Notes: generated by a model from the letters alone, not told the origin. A stretch of DNA of 64,000 nt from Aphanothece sacrum FPU1 (GCF_003864295.1 NZ_BDQK01000013.1:806001-870000); one strand, 5' to 3'; shown: positions 24,736 through 34,578, counted from the first letter of the stretch. A program made the numbers and translations.

Positions 24736-26619
24736 ATGGGAGTCGGCCAATTATCATTTCGTCGTATTCTATTATCTCGCTTATTATTAGTAAGTGTTCC
24801 CGTTTTATTGATGGGAGTTTATGTCACTTATCGTAAAGCCCGTTCTGCTTTTTTGGAAACAGCAAGACAAAATTTAACCCAAAGTTCCATTCGTCAAGGT
24901 GAAAGTATTCGTCAGTCTATTGAAGGGTTACAAGGAACCTTAGTAACCGCTAGTGATAGTGTGGTTCTTAAAGCTGGATCTCTACAGGATAAGCAAAAGT
25001 TTATTGAACAACTTACTACTACACTGGCCACAGAAATTAAATGTATTCAATTAAAAAATTTAACGAGTCAAAAATTAATTGCTAACACTTGTCAAAAATC
25101 TCCTTTGACTTCTAATAATAAAACTTTGTGGCCCAAAAAACAAACTCAATTATTAACGAGTCCTGAGCAGATTATTATTCAACTTTTGCCTCCTAAGAAA
25201 TCTTCTTTTAATTCATCGAATCAGTCTCAGTTTGTTTTATTATTAACAGCACCTGTTTATGACAGTCAAGGACAATTAAGATATGCGCTAAAAATTCAAT
25301 CAACTTTGCTCAAAAAAAATAAAATTAATCCTGGTTTTCTCACAGGATATCCCGTCATTATCACTCAGTATGGAGTAATTTTAGTCCATCCTTTATCGGA
25401 ACGCATAGGACATAACATTAAACAGGAAGATGATACAGATCGTATTGAGAGTTTAATGGGAAGGGCCATCGCTGGACAACCCAATTTTTTACATTTATTT
25501 TCTCTGGACAAAAATGGCTTAGAAGTAGTAGCAGGTTATAGTTCGATTCCCAGTCCAGTGACTCAAGATAAAGGAGAAAAATGGGTCATTCTAGCGGTTT
25601 CTCCCTTAGAATATGCCCTTTCTCCTTTATCAGAAATTAAACGAGTCTTATTGTGGATGATTTTTGCTTTAGCAATGGTCAGTTTGTTAGCTATTCTTTA
25701 TATTGCTTGGGAGTTATCCCGTCCGGTAGAAAAGTTACGAGATTATGCTCTTAATAAAGATACTATTAATGCTAAAGAAACTATCCCTATTAACTTTAAA
25801 ATTCGGGAATTAAATCAATTAGGTATGGCTATTAATGATATGGTTGAACGACTAAAATTATGGGGTGAAGAAATTGTATTATCATGGCAAGAAGCACAAA
25901 ATGCTAACCGTCTTAAAAGTGAGTTTTTAGCAACAACATCTCATGAATTAAGAACTCCTCTTAATGGAATTATTGGCTGTATCCATATTATCAAACAGGG
26001 GTTTTGTGATTCTCGTGAAGAAGAATTAGAATTTTTGTCACAAGCTGAAGAATCTGCTATTCATCTATTAAAAATTATTAATGATGTTTTAGATTTGGCT
26101 AAAATTGAAGCGGGTCATCTTTCAATTAAAATTGAACTTTGTGACATTAATCAGTTATTATTAGAAGTGGTTTATCTACAAATTGCTCCTATTCAAACTA
26201 AAGATTTAACGTTAAATATTATTGATAATAAACAAGAAATTTTTGTTAATGCTGATCCTTCCAAACTTAAACAAGTTATTCTAAATATTATTAGTAATGC
26301 GATTAAATTTACGGATAAAGGAAGTATTACAATTGCCACTGAAATAAAAATCAAAGATGATAATAAACAGGTATATATTATAATCAAAGATACGGGAATT
26401 GGGATTGATCCGGCCCAACAAGATAAACTTTTTCGTCCATTTGTGATGATAGATGCTTCCAAAACCCGTAAGTATAGCGGAACGGGCTTAGGCTTAGCAA
26501 TTTCTCGTAATTTTATGGAATTAATGGGAGGTACTATTACGTTATCCAGTCCAGGGTTAGGGTTAGGAACAAGAGTCGAAATTTGTTTACCATTAGTAAC
26601 AGGAGATGTCAAGGAATAA
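24736..26619 (+). CDS. Sensor histidine kinase with extracytoplasmic sensor domain
   Basis: 627 residues. N-terminal transmembrane helix (about 13-30), an extracytoplasmic region of about 270 residues with the double-Cache-like pattern (SDSVVLKAGSLQDKQKFIEQL, LLLTAPVYDSQGQLRYAL), second transmembrane helix (VLLWMIFALAMVSLLAILYIAW), HAMP, HisKA with phospho-accepting His403 in SHELRTPLNG, and a HATPase domain (N box NIISNAIKFTDKG, G1 DTGIGI, G2 GTGLGLAIS). The following ORF starts right after its stop, so they are translated together. The cognate response regulator is not in the window. Confidence 0.93.
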   Translation: MGVGQLSFRRILLSRLLLVSVPVLLMGVYVTYRKARSAFLETARQNLTQSSIRQGESIRQSIEGLQGTLVTASDSVVLKAGSLQDKQKFIEQLTTTLATEIKCIQLKNLTSQKLIANTCQKSPLTSNNKTLWPKKQTQLLTSPEQIIIQLLPPKKSSFNSSNQSQFVLLLTAPVYDSQGQLRYALKIQSTLLKKNKINPGFLTGYPVIITQYGVILVHPLSERIGHNIKQEDDTDRIESLMGRAIAGQPNFLHLFSLDKNGLEVVAGYSSIPSPVTQDKGEKWVILAVSPLEYALSPLSEIKRVLLWMIFALAMVSLLAILYIAWELSRPVEKLRDYALNKDTINAKETIPINFKIRELNQLGMAINDMVERLKLWGEEIVLSWQEAQNANRLKSEFLATTSHELRTPLNGIIGCIHIIKQGFCDSREEELEFLSQAEESAIHLLKIINDVLDLAKIEAGHLSIKIELCDINQLLLEVVYLQIAPIQTKDLTLNIIDNKQEIFVNADPSKLKQVILNIISNAIKFTDKGSITIATEIKIKDDNKQVYIIIKDTGIGIDPAQQDKLFRPFVMIDASKTRKYSGTGLGLAISRNFMELMGGTITLSSPGLGLGTRVEICLPLVTGDVKE

Positions 26620-27057
26620 ATGTTAGATAATTTTGTCTTAAGTTCTTTAATATTTTTGGCTCAAATACCGAGTCAAGAACAGCAATTTATGGTATTAAAA
26701 AAGCAATTAGAACTTTATGGTTTTCAAGTATTAATTGAGTTACCTCCACAACAAGGGGCCTATGGATTATTAAGACCTGATGCTAAAAAAATCTGGATTA
26801 ACCCTGTAGTTTTTGATTTACAAATTGCTGTACCTACGTTAATTCATGAAGGGACTCATGCGGCTCAAGTTTGTGCAGGTAAAGGTAAAATAACTTTATT
26901 AAATCTTGACCTTGAACCAATTAATTATGCTCGACCTTTTTTTAATCGTTATCAAGATATACATAGAAAAGATTTAGAAAGGGAAGCTTATACTGTCCAA
27001 ACTCAACCGAATGCTTTTGAATTAGTTTTGTCCCTTCTAAAAAAACATTGTAAATAA
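26620..27057 (+). CDS. Putative zincin-like (HExxH) protein
   Basis: 145 residues. The ATG is the first base after the histidine kinase stop codon, so translation is probably coupled. It contains HEGTH (His76-Glu77-His80) in the helix PTLIHEGTHAAQVCAG, and an acidic EREAYTVQ helix (Glu122) 42 residues on, the arrangement of gluzincin metallopeptidases. A signal peptide is not clear, although the N-terminus is somewhat hydrophobic. I infer a small zinc protease or zinc-binding protein linked to the sensor kinase; I do not know a named family. Confidence 0.6.
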   Translation: MLDNFVLSSLIFLAQIPSQEQQFMVLKKQLELYGFQVLIELPPQQGAYGLLRPDAKKIWINPVVFDLQIAVPTLIHEGTHAAQVCAGKGKITLLNLDLEPINYARPFFNRYQDIHRKDLEREAYTVQTQPNAFELVLSLLKKHCK

Positions 27058-27093
27058 GTAATTTGAAAGAATTAAACTTAGGAGAAATATGTA

Positions 27094-27528
27094 ATGGAAG
27101 AATTATTAGAACTCAAGGATTTGCTATTAGCAGGAAATATCGCTGATGCTTTGCTAATGGTGGAGGAAATGACGGAGATGAGCAAAGATGACAAAATTAA
27201 TAAGATATCAAGCTATGCTAAAATACTCTTGTTACATTTGATTAAAAGAGCAGCAGAAAAACGCTCTACTCGTTCTTGGGATTTATCGATTGAAAACGCG
27301 GTTTATGAAATTCAGAAAACCAATAAGCGACGCAAAGCAGGTGGCAATTATTTGTCATCTGAGGAGTTGAGACAGGCAGTAGAAAATGCCTATAGAATTG
27401 CTTTATCGGGTGCGGCAGTCGAAGCTTTTGAGGGTCGTTATGAAGTTGAAGAAATTGCTTCTATGGTTGACCGTTCTGAAATTATTAAACAAGCGATGCA
27501 GTTAATTTTAGCAACAGTGGGGGAATAA
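27094..27528 (+). CDS. DUF29 family protein (compact form)
   Basis: 144 residues. Opens MEELLELKDLLLAGNIADALLMVEEMTEMSKDDKINKI, then YAKILLLHLIKRAAEKRSTRSWDLSIENAVYEIQKTNKRRKAGGNYLSSEELR, the layout of the short DUF29 subtype of cyanobacteria. All-helical, no catalytic motif visible. The ribosome site AGGAG is about 10 nt before ATG 27094. 36 bp downstream of the HExxH gene. Confidence 0.78.
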   Translation: MEELLELKDLLLAGNIADALLMVEEMTEMSKDDKINKISSYAKILLLHLIKRAAEKRSTRSWDLSIENAVYEIQKTNKRRKAGGNYLSSEELRQAVENAYRIALSGAAVEAFEGRYEVEEIASMVDRSEIIKQAMQLILATVGE

Positions 27529-27541
27529 ATCAGCGATCGCA

Positions 27542-27829
27542 CTAGATTCGAGGAGGATGTTCACCCAGTTTAACCCACATTTTACGAACTCGAATCATTT
27601 GAGGACAGTTTAAGGTATATTTTGCTCTGGTCTTTAAGATATTAAGGTAATCAATTTGTTGTAATAAGTTATCTAGGGTTATTTGTTCTTTTGTAGAAAG
27701 TTGATCATTAATATTTTTAGCGAGTAATTCATTAAGTTTAGCTTGAGTTTTTGGCACTAAACTACTGTTAGCGAGGGCTTCTAATTCCTCAATACTTAAA
27801 TCTGTTAAACGTTCATTATCTAAATTCAT
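27542..27829 (-). CDS. Conserved small hypothetical protein
   Basis: 95 residues, helical and acidic: LTDLSIEELEALANSSLVPKTQAKLNELLAKN followed by STKEQITLDNLLQQIDYLNILKTRAKYTL. I recall similar small cyanobacterial proteins with the same LSIEELEAL...LLxKN...LDxLLxxxDxLxxLKxRAxYTL pattern, of unknown function. It is convergent with the DUF29 gene, 13 bp away, so a HIP1 octamer (GCGATCGC) lies between the stops. Confidence 0.65.
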   Translation of the reverse strand: MNLDNERLTDLSIEELEALANSSLVPKTQAKLNELLAKNINDQLSTKEQITLDNLLQQIDYLNILKTRAKYTLNCPQMIRVRKMWVKLGEHPPRI

Positions 27830-28008
27830 CGGTTTTATTGATTTTGTTTGATTACTCTATTTTAGCTTGGGTAATCCTTCTGTAAAGAATGGGGTTATGA
27901 TGGTTGGGTTTCGTTCCTCAACCCAACCTACAGATTAGCGATCGCATTGTTTGATGTACTCTAAAAGAGTTTCTGCTAAAATATATTAACCAGTAAAAGA
28001 GGTAAATT

Positions 28009-28629
28009 ATGGTTCAAACCTCCACTAAATTTGTTACTTTCGATGATTTTATTACCTGGTATCCCAACACAGGCCAACGCTATGAACTCCATGACGGAAT
28101 TATTATTGAGATGCCAAAACCCACAGGAAAACATTCAAATGTCACAGGTTTCCTCATAGAAGAATTAATTTTCAATATTAAACAGATAGGGAAGCGAGGC
28201 ATTTGGACAATTCCCAGGGAATCTATTGTTAAGCCTAGCAATGAAAAGTCTGGCTATGAACCGGATATTATTATTTTAAACCAAGAATTGATTATTAATG
28301 AGCCACGTTGGGAGAGTGAATCAATTATTGAAAATGCAGAGTCAGTTAAACTTATTGTAGAAGTTGTTAGCACTAATTGGCGGGATGATTATTTCAAAAA
28401 ACGGGCTGATTATGAAGAAATGGGTATCCCTGAATATTGGATTATTGATTATGCTGCTTTAGGGGGACGTAATTTTATTGGTAATCCTAAAGAACCGACA
28501 GTATTTATTTATCAATTAATTGATGGGGAATATCAAGTCACTCAATTTAAAGGTGATAATTGTCTAGTATCACCTACTTTTCCAGATTTAGATCTGACAG
28601 TTAAGCAAATTGTTCAAGTAGGACAATAA
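28009..28629 (+). CDS. Uma2 family protein
   Basis: 206 residues. VTFDDFITWYPNTGQRYELHDGIIIEMPKPTGKHSNVTGFL head; SGYEPDIIILN acidic strand; KLIVEVVSTNWRDDYFKKRADYEEMGIPEYWIIDY gives the Glu and the R-Y-Y-K region characteristic of Uma2. Preceded by AAAGAGGTAAATT. Followed by tandem copies of the family G repeat. Function unknown. Confidence 0.9.
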   Translation: MVQTSTKFVTFDDFITWYPNTGQRYELHDGIIIEMPKPTGKHSNVTGFLIEELIFNIKQIGKRGIWTIPRESIVKPSNEKSGYEPDIIILNQELIINEPRWESESIIENAESVKLIVEVVSTNWRDDYFKKRADYEEMGIPEYWIIDYAALGGRNFIGNPKEPTVFIYQLIDGEYQVTQFKGDNCLVSPTFPDLDLTVKQIVQVGQ

Positions 28630-28645
28630 ACTATAAGGAACACAA

Positions 28646-28765
28646 CTTGTGAGAATCATGGATTTATGTAAAAAAGCCTCCGGCGGGTTTATCTAGTTTT
28701 CTTGTGAGAATCATGGATTTATGTAAAAAAGCCTCCGGCGGGTTAAGAAAAACCCGCCCCTACTA
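28646..28765. repeat. Dispersed palindromic repeat, family G, copy B (two tandem units)
   Basis: The unit CTTGTGAGAATCATGGATTTATG followed by TAAAAAAGCCTCCGGCGGGTT occurs twice with a period of 55 bp (28646 and 28701), then AAACCCGCCCCTAC closes the palindrome. Same core as 7874-7956 and, inverted, 31567-31682. Confidence 0.9.
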
Positions 28766-28830
28766 CAAATTTTAGGTAATTAACTTTGTGTCCCTACTTA
28801 TTATCTACTAATCTCTAATATACTCTTAAT

Positions 28831-28840
28831 ATGATATAAT
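28831..28840 (+). promoter_or_regulatory. Putative -10 promoter element
   Basis: ATGATATAAT contains a perfect TATAAT (28835-28840) with TG three bases earlier, 33 nt before the ATG of the following secreted protein gene. Confidence 0.5.
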
Positions 28841-28873
28841 TACCGATGACCAATTATAGATAAGGAGTGAACA

Positions 28874-29602
28874 ATGCAAGGGAAATTAAAAGTATTCTGC
28901 ATAACAGTGTTGATGTTCTTAATGATTTTCTTTAAGCAGCCAATCACACAAGCACAAGTGACTCAAGGGATTACCTGTGATAAGTCACTTTTTCAAGAGA
29001 GTCAGCTTTCTATTAATACTAAACAAGCGAAAGAAAAATTTATCAATTTAGCAGACTCATTTCACGAAGATTCTAATGTGGATATCATTTTTGAAGTCCC
29101 CATTGAAAAAAAATCACCCGCCGAAATTGAGCAAAGAATCACTGAAGGAAAATCCAATTATTTTATCCTTGATAAAAATGGATTGACTCCCGAATCTGAT
29201 GGTTTTTCTCAACTTTATCAATCAACAGATGGAGAATGGAAAAAAACGATTAAAGTAACAACCAATGAGGCTAATGGTAATTCAATTATTCCCTATATTC
29301 AAATCTTTTATGAAGATAATTATGGGGGAGTTATTCGCATTAAACCCTATGGCAATCCTTCAGCACCTGCCTTTTTATCTCATTTAAAAATGCCTCATGG
29401 GACTCTCTACTTTAAACAAGATGCTCAAGGAGATTTATCCTGGTCAAATGAAGCTTTTAAGGTTTATGGATTAATGCCTCTTCCTAAAGCTCCTAAAGAG
29501 GTAAAATTGCCAGATGGGGTAACATTTGGAACACCCGAAGCAGAGTCTTTTTTACAACAGTGCTGGACTTTTAAAACTCACGTTCCTCTGGCAAGTCTTT
29601 AA
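28874..29602 (+). CDS. Secreted hypothetical protein
   Basis: 242 residues. AAGGAG lies 6 nt before ATG 28874 and a promoter just upstream. Signal peptide: basic start, hydrophobic FCITVLMFLMIFF, cut after the TQAQ region. The mature part has two cysteines (GITCDKS and LQQCWTF), charged and beta-rich sequence with SHLKMPHGTLYFKQDAQGDLSW. No family recognised. Possibly a periplasmic or extracellular protein with one disulfide. Confidence 0.7.
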   Translation: MQGKLKVFCITVLMFLMIFFKQPITQAQVTQGITCDKSLFQESQLSINTKQAKEKFINLADSFHEDSNVDIIFEVPIEKKSPAEIEQRITEGKSNYFILDKNGLTPESDGFSQLYQSTDGEWKKTIKVTTNEANGNSIIPYIQIFYEDNYGGVIRIKPYGNPSAPAFLSHLKMPHGTLYFKQDAQGDLSWSNEAFKVYGLMPLPKAPKEVKLPDGVTFGTPEAESFLQQCWTFKTHVPLASL

Positions 29603-29624
29603 AGTTAATTATCATATTAAGAAT

Positions 29625-29645
29625 CCTCGCCGTAGAACGGCGAGG
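29625..29645. terminator. Perfect hairpin between convergent genes (IS605-end-like)
   Basis: CCTCGCCGT-AGA-ACGGCGAGG, a 9-bp perfect stem sharing the AGA loop with the hairpin at 13803-13819. It sits between the convergent secreted-protein gene and lysC, 5 bp from the lysC stop, and can act as terminator for both. Its form suggests derivation from an IS200/IS605 right end. Confidence 0.65.
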
Positions 29646-29650
29646 GAGTG

Positions 29651-31450
29651 TTAAGCAGGAACGTCTACAGTTTCTTTCCCTGCTAAATCAAAGGCTTGAT
29701 GCACAGCTTTTAAGGCTTTGACACCATCTTCTTTCCCCACCACACAACTAATTTTAATTTCTGAGGTGGCGATCATTTTAATGTTGATTTTTTCCCTAGC
29801 TAAAGCGTCAAAAAACTTGGCTGCTACCCCTGGTTGTCCCACCATACCAGCCCCCACAATACTCACTTTAGCAATGTCCGTATCCACCGTCACCTCATCA
29901 AAGTCCATAGCCAAGGTTTCTAAGGCGATACGGGCGGCTTCTACATCGATTTGGGCAACCGTAAAGGCAATGTCACGGGTGGGCATTCCCTTGATAATAC
30001 GACAACGTTGGGATTGAATAATGGTGTCTACACTGATGTTTTTTTCCGCTAAAATGCCGAAAATATTAGCAGCCATCCCCGGACGATCTTTAACATGACG
30101 GATGCCGATTTGAGCTTGTTTCGTATCCAATGCTACCCCACGCACAGGGAGACAACTATCTATTGATTTGCACGACACCGGATGAGTAGATAATTCCACC
30201 TCAAAAGCATCACATAAAGCTTGAATCGCGCGATCGCCATTTTCTTGAGCAATAACACAACTTACTTTAACTTCCGAGGTAGCAATCATTTCAATGTTAA
30301 TACCCGCCTCGGCCAACGTTTTAAACATCTTAGCGGCAATTCCTGGCCGGCCAATCATTCCGGCCCCGGCAATCGCAATTTTAGCTACCCCTTTTTCTAC
30401 TAATACCTCTGCTTCATGAGTATTAGCCAGTTGAGTACGTAAAGCAGGGGCAATAGCTTCGGCCACTGCTTCAGCTTGGGTTAAGACATTTTTCATCACA
30501 GTAAAGGCGATATCATTGGTATTGCCTTCATGGATGGATTGAATAATTAAGTCTACATCGACCTTTTGATGGGAAATTTCCCCAAATAAGCGGGCCGCAA
30601 TACCTGGCCTATCAGGAACTCGTAATAAGGCCACTTTTGCTTGATCACCGTCGAATTCCACCCCATCAACCGCTTTAGTAAGTTCTAACCCTTCTAAAGA
30701 TCTCGCCTTTGGTATAGGAGAATTAACCCAAGTTCCTGGGGCCTCACTCCAACTTGAGCGTACTACTAAAGGAATTCCATAATTACGGGCAATTTCCACG
30801 GCCCGGGGATGTAATACTTTAGCCCCTAAACTGGCTAATTCTAACATCTCATCAGAGGTGATTTCTGCCATTAATTGGGCATCTGGGACAATTCTGGGGT
30901 CAGTGGTGAGGATACCGGGTACATCAGTGTAAATTTCGCAATAATTGGCTTTTAAAGCTGCTGCTAGGGCAACTGCCGAAGTATCAGAACCCCCACGACC
31001 CAAAGTCGTAATTTCTAGATCATCTCCGGTACTAATACCTTGAAAACCTGCGACAACTACAACTTGACCCAATTCTAGATGTTTTTGGATACGATCAGGT
31101 TTAATGGAAAGGATACGGGCGCGACTATGTTGCGCTTCGGTGACAATGCCCACTTGGGCCCCAGTTAGAGAGATGGCCGGTTGTCCTAACCCTTGCAGGG
31201 CCATACTCATCAGGGCGATGGAAACCTGTTCTCCTGTGGATAGTAACATATCCATTTCTCGACGAGACGGATTAGAGGTGATTTCTTGGGCTAAATTGAC
31301 TAAAGTATCAGTAGTTTTGCCCATAGCCGAGAGAACAACTACTACTGCGTTACCCCCTTGGGCCGTTTTTTGGATGCGTCGGGCTACTATTTGTATCCGT
31401 TCTACTGAACCAACAGAAGTGCCTCCATACTTTTGGACAATTAAAGCCAT
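29651..31450 (-). CDS. lysC: Aspartate kinase with four ACT domains
   Basis: 599 residues. First step of lysine/threonine/methionine and diaminopimelate synthesis. Kinase domain: [22 protein letters not shown] (N-terminal), [35 protein letters not shown]-terminal half holds two duplicated ACT pairs: [10 protein letters not shown] and [14 protein letters not shown], then [10 protein letters not shown] and [14 protein letters not shown]. This two-pair architecture, twice that of Bacillus-type enzymes, is the form seen in cyanobacteria and allows feedback control by lysine and threonine. ATG at 31450; no other biosynthetic gene adjoins. Confidence 0.97.
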   Translation of the reverse strand: MALIVQKYGGTSVGSVERIQIVARRIQKTAQGGNAVVVVLSAMGKTTDTLVNLAQEITSNPSRREMDMLLSTGEQVSIALMSMALQGLGQPAISLTGAQVGIVTEAQHSRARILSIKPDRIQKHLELGQVVVVAGFQGISTGDDLEITTLGRGGSDTSAVALAAALKANYCEIYTDVPGILTTDPRIVPDAQLMAEITSDEMLELASLGAKVLHPRAVEIARNYGIPLVVRSSWSEAPGTWVNSPIPKARSLEGLELTKAVDGVEFDGDQAKVALLRVPDRPGIAARLFGEISHQKVDVDLIIQSIHEGNTNDIAFTVMKNVLTQAEAVAEAIAPALRTQLANTHEAEVLVEKGVAKIAIAGAGMIGRPGIAAKMFKTLAEAGINIEMIATSEVKVSCVIAQENGDRAIQALCDAFEVELSTHPVSCKSIDSCLPVRGVALDTKQAQIGIRHVKDRPGMAANIFGILAEKNISVDTIIQSQRCRIIKGMPTRDIAFTVAQIDVEAARIALETLAMDFDEVTVDTDIAKVSIVGAGMVGQPGVAAKFFDALAREKINIKMIATSEIKISCVVGKEDGVKALKAVHQAFDLAGKETVDVPA

Positions 31451-31566
31451 AATTTTGTCTAGATTCTATGACAGGAAAAATAATAATCTATCAATCAATA
31501 AGTTAGCAAAATTTACAGGTCATGGTAGATTTTTTGTTACATTTGATCATATAGAAGAAGACGGTA

Positions 31567-31682
31567 AGGGCGGGTTTTTTACATAAATCAATGATTCTCA
31601 CAAGCAAACTAGATAAACCCGCCGGAGGGTTTTTTACATAAATCAATGATTCTCACAAACAAACTAAATAAACCCGCCCCCT
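31567..31682. repeat. Dispersed palindromic repeat, family G, copy C (two tandem units, inverted)
   Basis: GGGCGGGTTTTTTACATAAATCAATGATTCTCACAAGC, then a second unit from GGAGGGTTTTTTACATAAATC, ending AAATAAACCCGCCCCCTA. It is the reverse complement of the 7874 and 28646 copies. It lies in the divergent gap between lysC and a histidine kinase, so it may contribute promoter-proximal sequence. Confidence 0.9.
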
Positions 31683-31734
31683 ATTATTAAAGCATTACGA
31701 CTATATCACAACCCGCCAGTACTATTTATTTCAA

Positions 31735-32829
31735 ATGGCAAAACTTAGTCTAGGAACTCGATTATTTTTATCTCATTTACTGGTTATGGTAGTAGGATTA
31801 GGCAGTTTTATTTGTATTGCTAAGTTATCTTCTCCTGGTATGTTTATTGTACGGTTAGAACAATTAGAAAGACGAGGATTGTTTACTGTTCGTTCGGCTC
31901 GGACTTTATTAGTAAAAGGCTTTGAAACTGCTTGGGATAATAGTGCTGTTTGGTCGCTTATTTCTGGTGCTAGTGCCGCCGGAATACTCAGTTATTGGGC
32001 TTCTAAACGGATTATGAAACCTTTAAATCAAATGAAGGACATCACCCAAAAGTTAGCCGCAGGAAATTTACATGAAAGGATGCCAGTTAGTGAGATTCCT
32101 GAGTGGAATCAATTGGGCAATAGTTTTAATTTAATGGCTAGTAGTTTAGAGAATGTGGAGCAAAGAAGACGAGAATTAATTGGCGATATGACTCATGAAT
32201 TACGAACCCCTTTAACGGTTATTAGAGGTTATTTAGAAGAATTAGCTAGTGGCTCAATAGAACCATCTTCCGAGCTTTATTTACGCTTAGTTAAAGAAAC
32301 CAGACGTTTAGAAAGATTAATTCATGATTTGCAAGAACTTTCTCAAGTAGAAGCAGGATATTTATCAATTAGTGTCCAGCCGATTTCTTTGGTTCCTTTA
32401 TTAAAATCATTAGTAGAAAAATTTGCCGATCAAATTATGGATGATGGCCCCATAATTAAATTAGATTATTCCTCAGATTTACCTCCGGTTTTAGCAGATA
32501 GCGATCGCACCGAACAAATTTTAGTTAACTTATTAGGAAATGCCATTCGTTATACAGAAAAAGGAACAATTACGGTTCAAGCTTGGCGCAATCGTCATCG
32601 AGTTTGGATTGCTGTTACCGATACAGGAATTGGCATTAAACCAGAAGATTTACCCTTTGTTTTTGAACGATTTTGGCGCGCCGATAAATCCCGATCAAGT
32701 TATTCTGGAGGTACAGGAATTGGACTAGCAATTACACGTCGTCTGGTAGAATTGCAAGGAGGAACAATTGAAGTTGAAAGCGAAGTCGGAAAAGGCAGTA
32801 TCTTTCGCTTTTTTCTTCCCGTTGCCTGA
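31735..32829 (+). CDS. Sensor histidine kinase (BaeS-like)
   Basis: 364 residues. Two transmembrane segments (LFLSHLLVMVVGLGSFICIA and VWSLISGASAAGILSYW) enclose a short extracytoplasmic loop, then HAMP (RIMKPLNQMKDITQKLAAGNLHERM), HisKA with His154 in DMTHELRTPLTVIRGYLEEL, and HATPase (NLLGNAIRYTEKG, VTDTGIGI, FVFERFWRAD, GGTGIGLAI). Complete and intact. The loop is too small for a ligand-binding domain, so it probably senses membrane state or works with a partner. No response regulator gene adjoins. Confidence 0.93.
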   Translation: MAKLSLGTRLFLSHLLVMVVGLGSFICIAKLSSPGMFIVRLEQLERRGLFTVRSARTLLVKGFETAWDNSAVWSLISGASAAGILSYWASKRIMKPLNQMKDITQKLAAGNLHERMPVSEIPEWNQLGNSFNLMASSLENVEQRRRELIGDMTHELRTPLTVIRGYLEELASGSIEPSSELYLRLVKETRRLERLIHDLQELSQVEAGYLSISVQPISLVPLLKSLVEKFADQIMDDGPIIKLDYSSDLPPVLADSDRTEQILVNLLGNAIRYTEKGTITVQAWRNRHRVWIAVTDTGIGIKPEDLPFVFERFWRADKSRSSYSGGTGIGLAITRRLVELQGGTIEVESEVGKGSIFRFFLPVA

Positions 32830-32892
32830 GAAAATTTTCACCTAATACTAGATAAATAAAGATATTTTATATAATTATTGGATTGTCAAAAA

Positions 32893-33627
32893 ATGTGGTA
32901 TAATGCTCCTGATAATATAGAAATAAACTCCTCAGATATTCATTTATGGCGGAGGAAATTGGAATCATCAGATCAGGAAATTAAGACTCTTTTTAATATC
33001 CTCAATGAAGAAGAACAAACTAAAGCCAAAAGATTTGTATTGGCACAACATCAAAGACGGTTTATCGTAGCTAGAACTACCCTTAAAATCATTTTAAGTA
33101 ATTACTTAAAGATAGCTCCTAATCAAATAAAATTTGAATATAGTTCCCGTGGTAAACCCACACTTATTAAAGACATAAACCCCAATAAATTAGAATTTAA
33201 TGTGTCTCATTCAGAAGAATTAGCACTTTATGGAATTACCCGCGATCGCTTAATAGGAGTAGATGTAGAATATAATAGTCCTATACCCGATGCCGAACAA
33301 CTAGCCAAACGCTTTTTTTGTCCCCAAGAATATGAAATAATTCGTCCTTTAACTTCCCCAGAAAAAGAACAAACATTTTTTCAATTATGGACAGCAAAAG
33401 AAGCCTATTTAAAAGCAACAGGAGAAGGAATATCAGGGGGATTAGATCAAATTTTCGTATCCTTAAAGACAAAGCCTAAATTTTTAGCCCTTCCCCACAG
33501 TGGAAAACCCTTGACAGACTGGACATTATTCACCCTAACCCCTCAAACGGGATATCTAGCATCTGTTGTTGTTCAAGGGAACCACTGTGCCTTAAAATAT
33601 TGGGAACTCAATCAATCAGTTTTTTAG
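32893..33627 (+). CDS. 4'-phosphopantetheinyl transferase, Sfp/HetI type
   Basis: 244 residues from ATG 32893 (the TTG at 32878 would add five residues; neither has a clear ribosome site). It activates acyl or peptidyl carrier proteins by attaching the CoA-derived arm. Key motifs: KRFVLAQHQRRFIVARTTLK, the GVDVEY metal-binding Asp-Glu, and FFQLWTAKEAYLKATGEGI with WxxKEA. Cyanobacteria use one broad enzyme of this type for fatty acid and secondary metabolite carriers. Confidence 0.92.
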   Translation: MWYNAPDNIEINSSDIHLWRRKLESSDQEIKTLFNILNEEEQTKAKRFVLAQHQRRFIVARTTLKIILSNYLKIAPNQIKFEYSSRGKPTLIKDINPNKLEFNVSHSEELALYGITRDRLIGVDVEYNSPIPDAEQLAKRFFCPQEYEIIRPLTSPEKEQTFFQLWTAKEAYLKATGEGISGGLDQIFVSLKTKPKFLALPHSGKPLTDWTLFTLTPQTGYLASVVVQGNHCALKYWELNQSVF

Positions 33628-33639
33628 GTATTATCCTCC

Positions 33640-33668
33640 TTAACAATTATTCCCAAATCGTGTATAAT
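33640..33668 (+). promoter_or_regulatory. Sigma-70-type promoter of the rfbD gene
   Basis: TTAACA (33640-33645), 17-nt spacer, TATAAT (33663-33668), 28 nt before the ATG at 33697. Confidence 0.7.
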
Positions 33669-33696
33669 TGATAATAATTTATTGTCTAAAGACCTC

Positions 33697-34578
33697 ATGA
33701 CAAAAATTTTACTCACAGGTAGTAACGGACAACTCGGTCAAGAGTTACAATACACCCTCAAACCATTGGGAGAGGTCATTGGAATTACTCGTCAAATGAT
33801 GGACTTGTCCCAACCAGATCAAATTCGTCAAACTATCCAAAAAAATCAACCTAATATTATTGTTAATTCGGCCGCTTATACGGCTGTAGATAAAGCGGAA
33901 AGTGAACCAGATTTAGCCTTTGCTATTAATGGAATAGCTCCTACTATTATGGCAGAAGAAGCTCAAAAAATAGGAGCTTTTTTGCTACAGGTTTCTACCG
34001 ATTATGTCTTTGATGGAACTAAAAATACCCCTTATTTTGAAACTGATACCACTCATCCTCTTAGTATCTATGGACAGTCTAAACTAGCCGGAGAAAAAGG
34101 TATAGAAAAACACACTAATGCTTATGCTATCTTAAGAACAGCTTGGGTTTATGGAACCTATGGAAAAAGTAATTTTGTCAAAACTATGCTAAAGTTAGGG
34201 CAAGAAAGAGAACAACTACGTATCGTGGCTGATCAAGTGGGTAGCCCAACTTATGCTCAAGATATTGCTAATGCGATCGCTAATTTATTAGCAAATTCCA
34301 ACGTAAGAAATACCTCTGAAATTTATCATTTTACTAATAGTGGAGTCGCTAGCTGGTATGATTTTGCTGTAGCCATTTTTGAAGAAGCTCAAACCCTTGG
34401 TTTTCCGATAAAAGTTAATCAAGTTGTTCCGATTACAACCTCTGATTATCCGACTCCTGCTAAACGTCCTGCTTATTCAGTTTTATCAGGACAAAAAATT
34501 ACCTCTATCTTAAGGAATTATGCTCCTTATTGGCGTAATTCTCTCAAACAAATGCTCAAACAAATGTTAGAGCAATGA
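33697..34578 (+). CDS. rfbD: dTDP-4-dehydrorhamnose reductase
   Basis: 293 residues from ATG 33697 (TTG at 33682 is weaker). Last step of dTDP-L-rhamnose synthesis. SDR-type: LLTGSNGQLGQEL cofactor loop, NPxxAYTAVDKAE (VNSAAYTAVDKAESE), VSTDYVFDGTKNTPY with the catalytic Thr, and YGQSKLAGEK with the Tyr-x3-Lys pair. It opens a loose rhamnose/surface-polysaccharide cluster with the genes at 35750 and 38852; no rfbC is in the window. Confidence 0.96.
   Translation: MTKILLTGSNGQLGQELQYTLKPLGEVIGITRQMMDLSQPDQIRQTIQKNQPNIIVNSAAYTAVDKAESEPDLAFAINGIAPTIMAEEAQKIGAFLLQVSTDYVFDGTKNTPYFETDTTHPLSIYGQSKLAGEKGIEKHTNAYAILRTAWVYGTYGKSNFVKTMLKLGQEREQLRIVADQVGSPTYAQDIANAIANLLANSNVRNTSEIYHFTNSGVASWYDFAVAIFEEAQTLGFPIKVNQVVPITTSDYPTPAKRPAYSVLSGQKITSILRNYAPYWRNSLKQMLKQMLEQ

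Noticed and set aside
26193-26612. Minus-strand ORF of 139 codons opposite the kinase HATPase domain
   Set aside because: Antisense to diagnostic N and G boxes of the histidine kinase.
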